In this document: positions 52,192-61,397 of the stretch, piece after piece | Numbering within the stretch: position 1 is the stretch's first letter | How the letters are laid out: each line of letters begins with the position of its first letter | Origin: Thiobacillus sp. | Lineage (GTDB): Bacteria > Pseudomonadota > Gammaproteobacteria > Burkholderiales > Thiobacillaceae | Direction: 5' to 3' | Assembly (NCBI GenBank): GCA_016124745.1 | Contig: WGNC01000025.1 | Coordinates: forward strand, 99,753 to 163,752 | Length of the DNA: 64,000 bases | Made by a program: the position numbers and the translations under genes | The notes under the pieces: model-generated | Seen by the model: only the letters and a program-made list of their open reading frames with translations | Told to the model about the DNA's origin: nothing | The model's database searches: none

Positions 52192-53609
52192 GCGGGATGA
52201 GCTTCGATTTGGTCCCCGTTCTGCTGTGGACCGACATCCTGATCTTTGTGCTGCTGGCGTGCGTGCTGGCGCTGGTCTGGTTCATCCGCCGCCAGGAGCA
52301 CCTGCGCGCGCCCTGGCGCCTGGTGGCGCAGCGTCCGATGGCAATGGGGGCTGCGCTGGTGCTGGGCGTGTTCGTCGTGATCGGCCTGCTCGATTCGCTG
52401 CACTACCGCGAACGACTGGTCGACAGCCCGGCGGACGCGCCGCAGTATTCGGTCGAGGTGCTGAGTGCATTCGACGCGCTGGCCGGCAGGCTGCGCACCG
52501 AGCAGGAGAAGACCTATTCGGCGCCGCTGGCGATGCAGCTGTATGCCAAGGAGTTCGTCGAGCGCGATGGCAAGACCGTGCGCGAGTATCCGCGCCTGCG
52601 CTACGGCGGCGCGCATCTGCAGGATGCCGTTGAGCGGCTTCCCGACATCACCCGGCGCAGTCTCCTCGGACTGGCGCAAGGCCTGGCGGCCGGCCTGCTG
52701 CTGTTCGCGGTCTTCGCCGCCTGGCAGGCGCGGCGCGCCGAATCGACGCTGGGCGAATGGGTGACCGCCTGGGGGGAGGGACGGCTGGGCTGGCCGGGAC
52801 GCACGCTGGTCCTCGTCACCACGCTGCTGCTGATTTCGGGCAGCGTGCTGGCGCACCTGGCCGCGGGCTACCATGTCTTCGGCACCGACAAGGTCGGGCA
52901 GGACGTCCTCTATATCACCCTCAAGAGCATCCGCACGGGGCTCGTGATCGGCACGCTGACCACGCTGGTCACGCTGCCGCTGGCGATCGGCTTCGGCATC
53001 GCGGCGGGCTATTTTCGTGGCTGGGTGGACGACGTCATCCAGTACGTCTACACCGTGCTCAATTCGATCCCGGGCGTGCTGCTGATCGCGGCGGCCGTGC
53101 TGATCGTGCAGGTCTATATCGAATCCAACCCCGAGCTGTTCGACACCGCTGCCGCGCGTGCCGACATCCGGCTGCTGGCGCTCTGCCTCATCATGGGCGT
53201 GACCAGCTGGACCGGGCTGGCGCGCCTGCTGCGCGGCGAATCGCTCAAGCTGCGCACGCTCGACTATGTCGAGGCCGCGCGCGCCTTCGGCGTGTCGAGC
53301 GCGCGCATCATCAGCCGCCACATTTTCCCCAATGTGTTCCATCTGGTGCTCATCGCCATGGTGCTCGATTTCTCCGGGCTGGTGCTGGCCGAAGCCGTGC
53401 TGTCCTACGTCGGCGTCGGCGTCGATCCGTCGATGTTCAGCTGGGGCAACATGATCAACGGCGCCCGCCTCGAACTCGCGCGCGAGCCGGTGGTGTGGTG
53501 GCAGCTCGGCGCCGCCTTCATCTTCATGTTCACGCTGGTGCTGGCGGCCAACCTGTTTGCCGATGGCGTGCGCGACGCGTTCGACCCGCGGGCGGGGGGG
53601 CATCGATGA
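52188..53609 (+). CDS. Peptide ABC transporter permease (YejE-like) with a long periplasmic insert
   Basis: A 473-residue permease, overlapping the previous gene by 4 bases. Two N-terminal helices are followed by an insert of about 90 residues (RERLVDSPADAPQYSVEVLS to RLRYGGAHLQDAVERLPDIT), two more helices and then the usual core: GTDKVGQDVLYITLKSIRTGL and the coupling motif LDYVEAARAFGVSSARIISRHIFPN. YejE-type proteins also carry an extra segment before the core, but this one is longer than the roughly 340 residues I expect. It overlaps the ATPase gene by 4 bases. Confidence 0.9.
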   Translation: MSGMSFDLVPVLLWTDILIFVLLACVLALVWFIRRQEHLRAPWRLVAQRPMAMGAALVLGVFVVIGLLDSLHYRERLVDSPADAPQYSVEVLSAFDALAGRLRTEQEKTYSAPLAMQLYAKEFVERDGKTVREYPRLRYGGAHLQDAVERLPDITRRSLLGLAQGLAAGLLLFAVFAAWQARRAESTLGEWVTAWGEGRLGWPGRTLVLVTTLLLISGSVLAHLAAGYHVFGTDKVGQDVLYITLKSIRTGLVIGTLTTLVTLPLAIGFGIAAGYFRGWVDDVIQYVYTVLNSIPGVLLIAAAVLIVQVYIESNPELFDTAAARADIRLLALCLIMGVTSWTGLARLLRGESLKLRTLDYVEAARAFGVSSARIISRHIFPNVFHLVLIAMVLDFSGLVLAEAVLSYVGVGVDPSMFSWGNMINGARLELAREPVVWWQLGAAFIFMFTLVLAANLFADGVRDAFDPRAGGHR

Positions 53610-55582
53610 GCCTGCTGCTGCGGGTAGAGAACCTGGTCACCGCCTTCGGCCGGGGAGACGATGCCCTGCGCGTGGTCGACGGCGTGTCGTTCCAGGTTGC
53701 GGCCGGCGAGACCTACGCGCTGCTCGGCGAGTCGGGGTGCGGCAAATCGATGACGGCGCTGTCGCTGATGCGGCTGCTGCCCGATGGCGGGCGGATTGCC
53801 TCAGGCGCGGTGCATCTGGGCGATGAGGACGTGCTGGCCCTGCCCGAGAGCGACATGCGGCGCGTGCGCGGCGGCGGCATGGCGATGATCTTCCAGGAGC
53901 CGATGCTGGCGCTGAATCCGGTCATCCGCGTGGGCGAACAGATCACCGAGGCGCTGACGCTGCACCGCAATCTTGCCGGACAGGCTGCAGCCGATGCGGC
54001 GCGCGAACTGCTCGACGCAGTGGGAATCCCGGATGCGGCGCGGCGGCTCGACAGCTATCCGTTCGAACTGTCGGGTGGCCTGCGCCAGCGCGTGATGATC
54101 GCGATGGCGCTGGCCGGCCGGCCCCGACTGCTGATCGCCGACGAACCGACCACGGCGCTCGACGTGACCATCCAGGCGCAGGTGCTCGAGGTGCTGCGGC
54201 GCCTGCGCGCCGAGCAGCGCATGGGCATGCTGCTGATCACGCACGACCTCGGCGTGGTCGCGGAAAATGCCGATCGCGTCGGCGTCATGTACGCCGGCGA
54301 ACTGGTGGAGGAGGGCGCCCGCGACGCCTTCTTCGCGACTCCGCAGCACCCCTACAGCCGCATGCTGTTCGAGGCGTTGCCACGGCCGGGCGACGCTGGG
54401 CGGCTGACCACGATTCCAGGCCAGGTGCCCAAGCTCGACGCGACGCTGCATGGTTGCCGCTTCGCACCGCGCTGTCCGCATTCGAAGGCCCGCTGTCGCG
54501 TCGAGTCGCCGGACTGGCAGTCCGTAAATGGCCAGCGGGTGCGCTGTCATTTTGCCGGGAAGCTGCCGGCACGAACCACATCGGATGTGAGCCTGCATGC
54601 GCGACCGTCTGGAACGGCGCAAGCGTTACTGCAGGTGGCGGGCCTGAAAGTCCATTTCCCGGTCCGGCGCGGTTTCTTCCAGCGCACCGTCGGCCAGGTG
54701 CGCGCCGTCGACGACGTCAGCCTGTCGATCGAGGCGGGCCGCACGCTGGCGCTGGTGGGCGAGTCGGGCTGTGGCAAGACGACGGTGGGCAAGGCGCTGC
54801 TGCGGCTGATCGAACCGACGGCCGGGCAGGTCGTGCTATCCGGCGAGGTCATCGGCGCGAGCAATACGGCCATGCTGCGACGGCAGGCACAGATGGTGTT
54901 CCAGGACCCGTTCAGTTCGCTGAATCCGCGCATGCGGGTGGCCGACATCCTGCTCGAGGGCATGGACGCGCTCGGCGTCGGCGCGGCGCGCGACCGCCGC
55001 GACGCGGTGGCACGCCTGCTGGAGCAGGTGGGGCTGCCCGACGACGCGGGCGGGCGCTACCCGCATGCGTTCTCGGGCGGCCAGCGGCAGCGCATCGCGA
55101 TTGCGCGGGCACTGGCGGTGTCGCCGCGGCTGGTCATCTGCGACGAGCCGACCAGCGCGCTCGACGTGTCGGTGCAGGCGCAGATCCTCAATCTGCTGAA
55201 GGACCTGCAGGACAGCCTCGGGCTGGCCTACCTGTTCATCACCCACAACCTCGCCGTGGTCGAGTATCTGGCGCGCGATGTCGCGGTGATGTATCTCGGC
55301 CGCATCGTCGAGCAGGGCGCCACGGCCGACGTGCTGCGTTCGCCGCGCCATCCCTACACGCAGGCGCTGGTCAGCGCGGTGCCGCGCATCGACCCGCAGG
55401 GCGGGGAGGGCATCATCCGCCTGTCCGGCGACCAGCCTTCGCCGCTCAATCCGCCCGACGGCTGCCATTTTCATCCGCGCTGTCCGCATGCCAGCGAGGT
55501 ATGCCGGCAGCGCTATCCTGACCAGACCGACCTGGGAGTCAGGCACTGGGTGCGCTGCCACTGGGTGGCGGGTCAAATTTAG
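53606..55582 (+). CDS. Peptide ABC transporter, fused double ATPase (YejF-like)
   Basis: A 658-residue protein with two ATP-binding cassettes. The first (about 1-320) has Walker [16 protein letters not shown], signature [15 protein letters not shown] and Walker [15 protein letters not shown]. The second (about 340-655) has [30 protein letters not shown] and [13 protein letters not shown]. Each ends in the cysteine-rich tail of peptide importers ([30 protein letters not shown]), a region known to hold an Fe-S cluster in some relatives. In the first cassette the signature reads GGLRQ instead of GGQRQ, a common variant. Confidence 0.92.
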   Translation: MSLLLRVENLVTAFGRGDDALRVVDGVSFQVAAGETYALLGESGCGKSMTALSLMRLLPDGGRIASGAVHLGDEDVLALPESDMRRVRGGGMAMIFQEPMLALNPVIRVGEQITEALTLHRNLAGQAAADAARELLDAVGIPDAARRLDSYPFELSGGLRQRVMIAMALAGRPRLLIADEPTTALDVTIQAQVLEVLRRLRAEQRMGMLLITHDLGVVAENADRVGVMYAGELVEEGARDAFFATPQHPYSRMLFEALPRPGDAGRLTTIPGQVPKLDATLHGCRFAPRCPHSKARCRVESPDWQSVNGQRVRCHFAGKLPARTTSDVSLHARPSGTAQALLQVAGLKVHFPVRRGFFQRTVGQVRAVDDVSLSIEAGRTLALVGESGCGKTTVGKALLRLIEPTAGQVVLSGEVIGASNTAMLRRQAQMVFQDPFSSLNPRMRVADILLEGMDALGVGAARDRRDAVARLLEQVGLPDDAGGRYPHAFSGGQRQRIAIARALAVSPRLVICDEPTSALDVSVQAQILNLLKDLQDSLGLAYLFITHNLAVVEYLARDVAVMYLGRIVEQGATADVLRSPRHPYTQALVSAVPRIDPQGGEGIIRLSGDQPSPLNPPDGCHFHPRCPHASEVCRQRYPDQTDLGVRHWVRCHWVAGQI

Positions 55583-55602
55583 AATTTCAGACGGAGAACA
55601 AA

Positions 55603-55794
55603 TTGAAGACCGGCAAACGCAAATTCTGGATCGGCAATGCCGTGCTGGCGCTGGCCATGCTGCTGCTGCTGTTCATGGGGCCGTTGTCCGACGCGCTGGG
55701 CATCTGGGCGGCCGTGCTGTGGATGGTGCTGGCCGCCGTGGGCATGACGCTGGTCATGTCGGACAAGTCCGACGAGCCGCCTGCGCCCGACTGA
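55603..55794 (+). CDS. Small hydrophobic protein, two membrane helices
   Basis: A 63-residue protein starting at TTG 55603 with CGGAGA 9 bases upstream. MKTGKRKFWIGNAVLALAML gives a basic start and first helix; a second helix (IWAAVLWMVLAAVGMTLVM) and an acidic tail (SDKSDEPPAPD) follow. It lies 20 bp behind the ATPase gene and may be the last gene of that operon. I do not recognise the family. Confidence 0.65.
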   Translation: MKTGKRKFWIGNAVLALAMLLLLFMGPLSDALGIWAAVLWMVLAAVGMTLVMSDKSDEPPAPD

Positions 55795-55968
55795 ATTGCA
55801 TTGTGACCAACGGACCTGCCGTCGCGAGTCCCGGCCTGGCAGGTGCAAAAAAGCAACTGTCAATGGTGAAATTGGCAGCCCACACTTGCAAAGGCTTTAA
55901 AATCGGGCCGATAATCAGGCAGCCAAAGCGATTTTGGGGTGTTGAAGTTCAATATTCAGGGGGAGTCG

Positions 55969-56943
55969 ATGAACAAGTTCAGCCGTATCAAACAAACAGC
56001 CTTGTCCGTACTGATTGGAAGCGCCATCGGCGCTTCTGTTGCGCATGCCGCGCCGGTGTCGTTGCCGCAAAACATTTCCCCGGGTTTTGGTTCAACCCTC
56101 TGGCAAATTACCGACTCCGGCGGGACGGACACAAATAACCCGTTTACGGGAAATTGCAGCGGTCCAGGCCTGAACATCCAGGATGCGACCAGCGCAGGCG
56201 GCGACTCGGATGCCTTCGATCATGCTTATTCGATTTGGATCAATGGAGTGGTGTTCGTACCGCCCGCCACGGTCGACCTGACCGGGACGACCCTGACTGC
56301 GGGTCCGGTTTCGATGTCGGGCTTGAACGTCACCGTGCAGTACTGGTTCGACACGGCCAGCGCTGTCGCTCGCGTCCTGGTGACGCTGCAGAATCCGACG
56401 GGTTCCGACATCGCCACGACGGTGCAGATTCCGGTCAACTTCGGTTCGGACGGCAGCACCATTTACGAGGCAACGTCCTCGGGTGATACCAGCATGACGA
56501 CCGCCGACATCTGGGCCGTCACGTCGCAGGGCGGAACCGGCGAGTACAACACGACGGTCGTCCCCGGCACGTCGGCAGTCCAGACGACCGTATTCAATTG
56601 CACCGGCACCGAGGGCATCGGCAGCACCTACAACGTCTCCGTTCCCGCAGGACAGTCGCGTTCCATCATGATGTTCGCCGGGCTCGGCTCGATCAATAAC
56701 ACCACCGATTCGCTCGCCGGAGCGATCGCCGCTGCCCCGCTGTTCAATACGCTGGATTCGGTGGTCGCACAGGGCTGGACTGCCGGCATGTCGGCCCAGC
56801 AACTGGCGGAAGTCGTCAACTGGGGACCTTATGTCGCCCCGACGCCAACCAGCATCCCGACGCTGTCCGAGTGGGGCATGATCCTGCTCTCCAGCTTCCT
56901 GGCTGTCGGCACGATCGTGACCCTGCGCCGCCAGCGCCAGTAA
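55969..56943 (+). CDS. IPTL-CTERM surface protein, exosortase H substrate
   Basis: A 324-residue exported protein with AGGGGGAG at 55958-55965. Signal peptide (MNKFSRIKQTALSVLIGSAI and on to AHAA), then a threonine- and serine-rich beta domain with one cysteine pair (FTGNCSGPG; VFNCTGTEG). The sorting signal closes it: IPTLSEWGM, one helix (ILLSSFLAVGTIVTL) and a basic end RRQRQ. IPTLxxWG tails are recognised by exosortase H, which is encoded 83 bp downstream. Its own role is unknown; the composition suggests a cell-surface or matrix protein. Confidence 0.9.
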   Translation: MNKFSRIKQTALSVLIGSAIGASVAHAAPVSLPQNISPGFGSTLWQITDSGGTDTNNPFTGNCSGPGLNIQDATSAGGDSDAFDHAYSIWINGVVFVPPATVDLTGTTLTAGPVSMSGLNVTVQYWFDTASAVARVLVTLQNPTGSDIATTVQIPVNFGSDGSTIYEATSSGDTSMTTADIWAVTSQGGTGEYNTTVVPGTSAVQTTVFNCTGTEGIGSTYNVSVPAGQSRSIMMFAGLGSINNTTDSLAGAIAAAPLFNTLDSVVAQGWTAGMSAQQLAEVVNWGPYVAPTPTSIPTLSEWGMILLSSFLAVGTIVTLRRQRQ

Positions 56944-56957
56944 ACGGTCTGACTACC

Positions 56958-56988
56958 AAGCCCGCCCTGGTTCAGGGCGGGCTTTTTT
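56958..56988 (+). terminator. Rho-independent terminator after the IPTL-CTERM gene
   Basis: A 12-bp stem: AAGCCCGCCCTG (56958-56969) with CAGGGCGGGCTT (56973-56984), loop GTT, then TTTT. It separates the substrate gene from the sortase gene, which must have its own promoter. Confidence 0.93.
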
Positions 56989-57026
56989 GTTTCTGCCATC
57001 ACCGCGTCTTGAGTTAATCTCTCCCC

Positions 57027-57533
57027 ATGCTGCGCTTTTTCGTTTTGTTCCTGCTCATTCAGGCCGTGCTGTTCGGCGTCGAGCTGCTGGGCCCGGTGCA
57101 GGCCATCTTCGTCATGCCGTGGACCGGCCTGCTGGCCACGTTCAGCGCCGACCTGGTGCAGTTTTTCGACCCCAACGTCACGGCGTATGCCAACGTCATC
57201 CAGAGCACGACCAACGGCTTTGGCGTCGCCATCCAGCCCGGCTGCAACGGGGTGGAGGCCTGCATCATCCTGATTGCTGCCATCCTCGCCTTTCCGGCGC
57301 CCTGGCGCCCGAAGCTGGCCGGCCTGGCGATCGGCATCCTTGCCGTGCAGGCCGTGAACGTCCTGCGCATCGTCAGCCTGTTCTATCTCGGCCAGTGGAA
57401 CATGCAGTGGTTCGAGTTTGCCCACCTCTATCTGTGGCAGGCCCTGATCATGCTCGACGTGCTGGTGGTCTGGCTGCTGTGGGTGCGCTACCTTGCCCGC
57501 AAGGGCCTGATCCGGATGCCCCATGCGACTTAG
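57027..57533 (+). CDS. xrtH: Exosortase H (XrtH)
   Basis: A 168-residue membrane protease/transpeptidase with several helices. The three exosortase catalytic segments are all present: PGCNGVEACIIL with the nucleophile cysteine, VNVLRIVSLFYLG with the arginine, and FEFAHLYLWQ with the histidine. XrtH is the short exosortase that processes IPTLxxWG-CTERM proteins. It overlaps the next gene by 11 bases. Confidence 0.92.
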   Translation: MLRFFVLFLLIQAVLFGVELLGPVQAIFVMPWTGLLATFSADLVQFFDPNVTAYANVIQSTTNGFGVAIQPGCNGVEACIILIAAILAFPAPWRPKLAGLAIGILAVQAVNVLRIVSLFYLGQWNMQWFEFAHLYLWQALIMLDVLVVWLLWVRYLARKGLIRMPHAT

Positions 57534-58152
57534 CCTGGTCGGCCTCTTCCTGCTCAAGGCGATCGCCTGGTTCCTTGCCTGCCTGTTCGTCTGGTACCAG
57601 CTGGGCAACGTGGTGACGTTGCCGGTGGCCCTGCTGGCCAAGGCCACGGTGGCCAGCGTATTCCCGGCCTGGGCCGAGGGGGTGGAAAAGGCGGGGACCA
57701 CGCTGGTGCTACTCACCGGCCTGGAGGTGACCGGCGTGGCCGGGGTGCCGGCGGGCCAGATCGCGGTGCTCAGTCCCGAGGTCGATTTCATGAAGTACGG
57801 CTATGGCCTGCCCCTGCTGCTTGCCTTGCTTTTCGCTTCGAAAGCACGCGGCCTGGCCGCCAAGGCCGCCCTCGGGGCCGTCGCCCTGCTGCCGTTCCAG
57901 GTGTGGGGGGTGTGCTTCGACTGGCTGAAGCAGGTGGCGATCGACACCGGTGCCGCGCCTTTCTCTGCCACGGCGCGGGAATTCATCGCGTTTGGCTACC
58001 AGTTCGGCTATCTGGTGCTACCGGCCCTGGTGCCGGTCATGCTCTGGGTGGCGATGGACCGGCGCTTCCTGTCCGCCTTCGTGCTCGAGGCAACGCTGGA
58101 GGGGGAAACCGAGAACCCGAACAACAAGGGCGGTTCGGCGGGCGGGCGGTGA
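57523..58152 (+). CDS. Exosortase H-associated membrane protein
   Basis: A 209-residue protein with about five membrane helices (MRLSLVGLFLLKAIAWFLAC at the start; LLLALLFASKARGLAAKAAL in the middle), ending in a polar tail (EGETENPNNKGGSAGG). Such a protein routinely follows xrtH and is taken to be its partner; no enzymatic motif is seen. The 11-base overlap with xrtH indicates coupled translation. Confidence 0.85.
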   Translation: MRLSLVGLFLLKAIAWFLACLFVWYQLGNVVTLPVALLAKATVASVFPAWAEGVEKAGTTLVLLTGLEVTGVAGVPAGQIAVLSPEVDFMKYGYGLPLLLALLFASKARGLAAKAALGAVALLPFQVWGVCFDWLKQVAIDTGAAPFSATAREFIAFGYQFGYLVLPALVPVMLWVAMDRRFLSAFVLEATLEGETENPNNKGGSAGGR

Positions 58153-58312
58153 TAGGACTGTCCACGTCACATCATTGCTGGACGGCCCCGGGCCGGATGG
58201 ATCCATGATTGGCGTGTCTGCCAATCGGCTTGATTGCGCTCCATCCCCGAGCCGGCCCAATGCCGGCTTCTGTACCATCCGACCAGGCTGGCGGGGCGCC
58301 CGCCCGCTGGAT

Positions 58313-58621
58313 TCAGCCTTCGTCGTAGCCTTCGTCGGTAGGGTTGTCCACCAGATGGAAAGGGTGGTCGATCGGCATATCCATGAATTCCTGCCGGGTG
58401 GCCTCGGTCTCGAAATACATCGTGACGTTGCCATCGACCAGGTAAGGATGGCCGGTAAGGTCATCGATCTCCACCCCGGTAATCGGGTCTGTGCTGCTGA
58501 GGATTTGTGCCGGCTCGTGCAGGCGACCGGTTTGGGTCTGGTCGCGTGCCAGTGGCTCGGTGGCGATATAGTTGGCGACAGTGGAATTGTGAACGACGGA
58601 TCCTTGGCTTGCGATGTCCAT
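58313..58621 (-). CDS. Acidic hypothetical protein
   Basis: A 102-residue soluble protein with a good AGGAG 7-8 bases before the ATG. It starts MDIASQGSVVHNSTVANYIA and includes ILSSTDPITGVEIDDLTGHPYLVDGNVTMYFE, with a strongly acidic end (HLVDNPTDEGYDEG). No cysteines, signal peptide or membrane helices. The middle reads like a small domain that binds something by a DPxTG-type loop, but I do not recognise the family. A 7-bp stem hairpin lies 28 bases upstream of the start. Confidence 0.65.
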   Translation of the reverse strand: MDIASQGSVVHNSTVANYIATEPLARDQTQTGRLHEPAQILSSTDPITGVEIDDLTGHPYLVDGNVTMYFETEATRQEFMDMPIDHPFHLVDNPTDEGYDEG

Positions 58622-58963
58622 GATTGACTCCTATGGGTGGGTGGCGTTGCTCCAGTCGTAGGCTGGAGCCTGAATAGCGCTCAAAACGGCGCTGCCCCTT
58701 CTTCATAGACCATGAAAGTCATTAACGCAGGAACCCCCTGTCGGCCTGCTGTTCCGGACACGGCGTTCGCTCTGTAGTGTGAATTCGCGTAAACAGGGCG
58801 TATTGGCGATCAGTTCAGCCTGCGGGGTGAGTCTTCATTTCGAATCCATGGCTCCAGTTTCCGCTGAATGAATGCCTGGCTGCTTGAAGCATGAGAGCAC
58901 AGGGGCTTTCGGAACTTCTACAGGTTCCGTGGCCGACGCGGAACTGGGCCCGGGTGTCCGGTT
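58622..58963. other. 342-bp gap with no supported gene
   Basis: It contains a perfect inverted repeat, GCTCCAG (58649-58655) with CTGGAGC (58663-58669), in the leader of the 58313-58621 gene. The rest gives only short frames without ribosome sites. Nothing else is evident. Confidence 0.5.
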
Positions 58964-59398
58964 TTACTTGCAATAGTCGGGGTAAAACAGCTTCTTCGCC
59001 TGCGGCCCTTCCAGGCTCCGATACCTGCCGCCGGAAAGTCGGGCGCAATCCCTTGCCCACCCCGCTTTGACAACTGCCGCCGCAATATCCTGACCGCGAA
59101 CATAGCAAGTCCCGATTTCAAATTTCTTTGTTTTCGACTCGTCGAGAACGCACCGCACAGGCTTGCCTTCGGCGAATTTCTCCAGGAAAGCGGTCGCTTC
59201 CTTTCCTCCGAACTGGTTCATCTCCGGTGCCGCAATGCCGCGCAACCGCACCTTGGTCGTGTCGTCTCCGTTGATGACGTTGACTGTATCACCGTCGATT
59301 ACGAGGCAAGTGCCGGTCACCACGGACTGAGCGTAGGCCGGTAGTGCGGCCATCAGAATGAGCAGGCTGAATATTCTCACTTTGTCACTTTTGGGCAC
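58964..59398 (-). CDS. Exported staphylococcal-nuclease-like (SNase) protein, active site degenerate
   Basis: A 144-residue protein with a signal peptide (VRIFSLLILMAALPAYAQS). The SNase fold is shown by GTCLVIDGDTVNV, KVRLRGIAAPEMNQFGGKEA and AVVKAGWARDC. The catalytic set looks incomplete: the R-x-x-x-x-D-x-P-E core has alanine in place of the calcium-binding aspartate (RGIAAPE), and the usual K-Y-G-R strand holding the second arginine reads KKFEIGTCYV. Five cysteines in the mature part suggest disulphides. It is probably a binding protein or a weak nuclease. Residue matching is by eye. Confidence 0.75.
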   Translation of the reverse strand: MPKSDKVRIFSLLILMAALPAYAQSVVTGTCLVIDGDTVNVINGDDTTKVRLRGIAAPEMNQFGGKEATAFLEKFAEGKPVRCVLDESKTKKFEIGTCYVRGQDIAAAVVKAGWARDCARLSGGRYRSLEGPQAKKLFYPDYCK

Positions 59399-59804
59399 CG
59401 GGGCACGATAATTAAGCCTTGGGCGTGTTCCATTGCACTGGAGCGCATTCTTCCTACGTGTCGTTTCTGACTAGCGGGTAACACGCGCTGATCGATGAAG
59501 AGGGCTCTCGAATCCTTCGAATTTTACTCGGAGACCCAGATGAACAGTCATAAATAAAGTGGTCTTGCCGGCCAAAATCGAACGCATCGAAAGCGGCCAT
59601 GGCTGTGGCCCTTGGGCATTCCGACGGCTGGCGCCGACGGCAATTCTGGGCCCGGTCGAGGGATGTTTGGCGTAAGCGGCGTTGAGCAGCCAGGCAGACG
59701 GAGAAGCCGGCGTGGGATCGGTTTATTACGCCCGGAGACGGCGACTGGCCAGGGCAAAATCCTTCTGAGAACCCAGGTACGCCGGTAATCATGGTGTTGC
59801 CCAG
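59399..59804. other. 406-bp gap between the SNase-like gene and ssrA
   Basis: The only frames are short, arginine- and proline-rich and lack ribosome sites, so I see no gene. No direct repeat of the ssrA 3' end was noticed here, so a simple integrated element is not supported. Confidence 0.5.
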
Positions 59805-59805
59805 C

Positions 59806-59836
59806 GGAAAAAATAACCTGGCCGTTTGGCCAGGTT
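59806..59836 (-). terminator. Rho-independent terminator of ssrA
   Basis: On the minus strand, AACCTGGCC (59836-59828) pairs with GGCCAGGTT (59823-59815) around AAAC, followed by ATTTTTT. It is 45 bases past the tmRNA 3' end. Confidence 0.92.
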
Positions 59837-59880
59837 ACGTTTGACTATACCCCCAACCGCTAAAGCTCGGGGTTTGGGAT

Positions 59881-60246
59881 TGGTGGAGCCGGCGGGAATC
59901 GAACCCGCGTCCGCAAGCCCTCTACAGGCAGTTCTACATACTTAGTCCGGTGTTTTTAAGCTTTAGGCTCCATCACGCCCGCCGAACAGGCTGGATCTTG
60001 CCGAGTCGCCTTAATTTAGCATTCACCCAAGCGACCCGAATGAACACGATTTCATGTGAATTAACTCACTGTCGGCTTGCGCCGGCCCGGCCCATGAACG
60101 ATCCGGTGTGAGTCCTGGACCTTAAGCGGCCAGGGCGTAGTTTTCGTCGTTTGCGACTAAAGTTTTTCAGTTGGATTTACGAGGTGCTCTGACCCTCGGT
60201 ATGCCCTACGCTGCTTTGCGACCCACGTCGAAGCCAAGTCGGCCCC
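59881..60246 (-). ncRNA. ssrA: Transfer-messenger RNA (tmRNA)
   Basis: A 366-nt RNA. The 5' end GGGGCCG pairs with 3' CGGCTCC (one G-U), followed by A and an encoded CCA at 59881-59883; the T arm is GGTTCGATTCC. The tag frame on the minus strand (60154 to 60122) reads ANDENYALAA and a TAA stop. tmRNA rescues stalled ribosomes and tags the peptide for ClpXP, whose genes lie at 28-30 kb. The 3' part of ssrA is a frequent integration site for mobile elements. Confidence 0.96.
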
Positions 60247-60330
60247 CATGTGTTGCTGCAACAAGTGTACCGCATAGAGGGGGGTGTGAACGGAAAGTTC
60301 CGGTGCGCTGAGTATTTTCTGCGTTGCGGC

Positions 60331-60714
60331 TTATTGCATGAATGGCAAGGGATTGTGCGCCACGGCGACCGCAACCATGTAGCCGAAGACGAGCAGGGCG
60401 GCGATCCATGCGGCGATGCGCTGGCCGCGGGTCTTGCCGCGCTTGAGGGCCATGGTGCCCAGCATGATGTAGGCGAGCAGGGCCACGATCTTGGCGGCGA
60501 GCCAGCCGTGTTCGAGGGGAGACAGGCGAAGGGTGTACGCGAGCGAGATGCCGCTGACGAGCAGCACGGTGTCGTTGATGTGCGGGACGATGCGCGCCCA
60601 GCGCGCGTGTAGACGGGGCGACTCGGCGATCATCCAGAGGCCGCGCAGGATGAACAGCCCCAGCGAGATCGCGATGGTGGCCAGATGCAGGATCTTGAGG
60701 GTGGCGTAGTCCAT
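60331..60714 (-). CDS. SirB2-family membrane protein
   Basis: A 127-residue protein with four predicted helices. MDYATLKILHLATIAISLGLFILRGLWMIAESPRLHARW and RIVPHINDTVLLVSGISLAY match the SirB2 family, named from a Salmonella regulator locus. The conserved histidines and the helix layout resemble small haem or quinone membrane proteins, but the function is unproven. It follows gph by 2 bases on the same strand. Confidence 0.82.
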   Translation of the reverse strand: MDYATLKILHLATIAISLGLFILRGLWMIAESPRLHARWARIVPHINDTVLLVSGISLAYTLRLSPLEHGWLAAKIVALLAYIMLGTMALKRGKTRGQRIAAWIAALLVFGYMVAVAVAHNPLPFMQ

Positions 60715-60716
60715 GT

Positions 60717-61397
60717 TCAGGGGGTCAGGTAGTCGAGCGTTTCGGCAGGCTGGCGGATGATCGCATGCGCGCCCCAGGCGAGGGGCTGGTCGCTGGCGTC
60801 GAGGTAGCCCCAGGCGGCGACCAGTGCCGGCATGGTGGCCGCGCGCGCGGCCTGGATGTCGCGTTCGGCGTCACCCAGGTACAGGCATTGTCCGGGCGTG
60901 GCACCGCACAGGTCTGCGGCGGCGAACATCGGCGCCGGGTGCGGCTTGGGCTGCGGGCAGGTGTCGCCGGAGACGATGCAGGCAGCGCGTTCTGCGAGGT
61001 CGAGGACGGACATCAGCGGTTCGGTGAAACACGCCGGTTTGTTGGTGACCACGCCCCATTTAAGCGCGCGCGCATCGAGTTCGGCCAGCAGTTCCAGGAT
61101 GCCGGGAAAGGGCCGTGAATGCCGGCAGATGTTTTCGGCATACAACTGCAGGAATTCTTCGCGCATGCGGGCGAAGCTCGGTGCTTCGGGCTGCAGGCCG
61201 AAGCCGACCTCCAGCAGCCCGCGCGCGCCGTGCGAGGCCTGCGGGCGGATGACGTCGTCAGCCAGCGACAGCAGGCCGTGGCGTGCGCGCTGCAGGTTGA
61301 GTGCATGGCCGAGGTCGGGCGCGGTATCGACCAGGGTGCCGTCGAGATCGAACAGTACCGCCCTGATGCCCCCGAGTTTCGCCGCTTCAATCGCCAC
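60717..61397 (-). CDS. gph: Phosphoglycolate phosphatase-type HAD hydrolase
   Basis: A 226-residue HAD phosphatase. Motif I is [22 protein letters not shown], motif II is WGVVTNKP, motif III lies with [11 protein letters not shown], and motif IV is [17 protein letters not shown]. Gph clears 2-phosphoglycolate from DNA repair or from Rubisco side reactions; alternatives within the family are possible. It overlaps ubiG by 11 bases, a known pairing in this group. Confidence 0.85.
   Translation of the reverse strand: MAIEAAKLGGIRAVLFDLDGTLVDTAPDLGHALNLQRARHGLLSLADDVIRPQASHGARGLLEVGFGLQPEAPSFARMREEFLQLYAENICRHSRPFPGILELLAELDARALKWGVVTNKPACFTEPLMSVLDLAERAACIVSGDTCPQPKPHPAPMFAAADLCGATPGQCLYLGDAERDIQAARAATMPALVAAWGYLDASDQPLAWGAHAIIRQPAETLDYLTP

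Noticed and set aside
52757..53605. Upstream extension of the ATPase frame into the permease gene
   Set aside because: The ATPase starts at ATG 53606; the extension is the out-of-frame reading of the permease.
59454..59792. 112-codon minus-strand frame beside ssrA
   Set aside because: No ribosome site, mixed low-complexity composition, and it runs into the terminator region.
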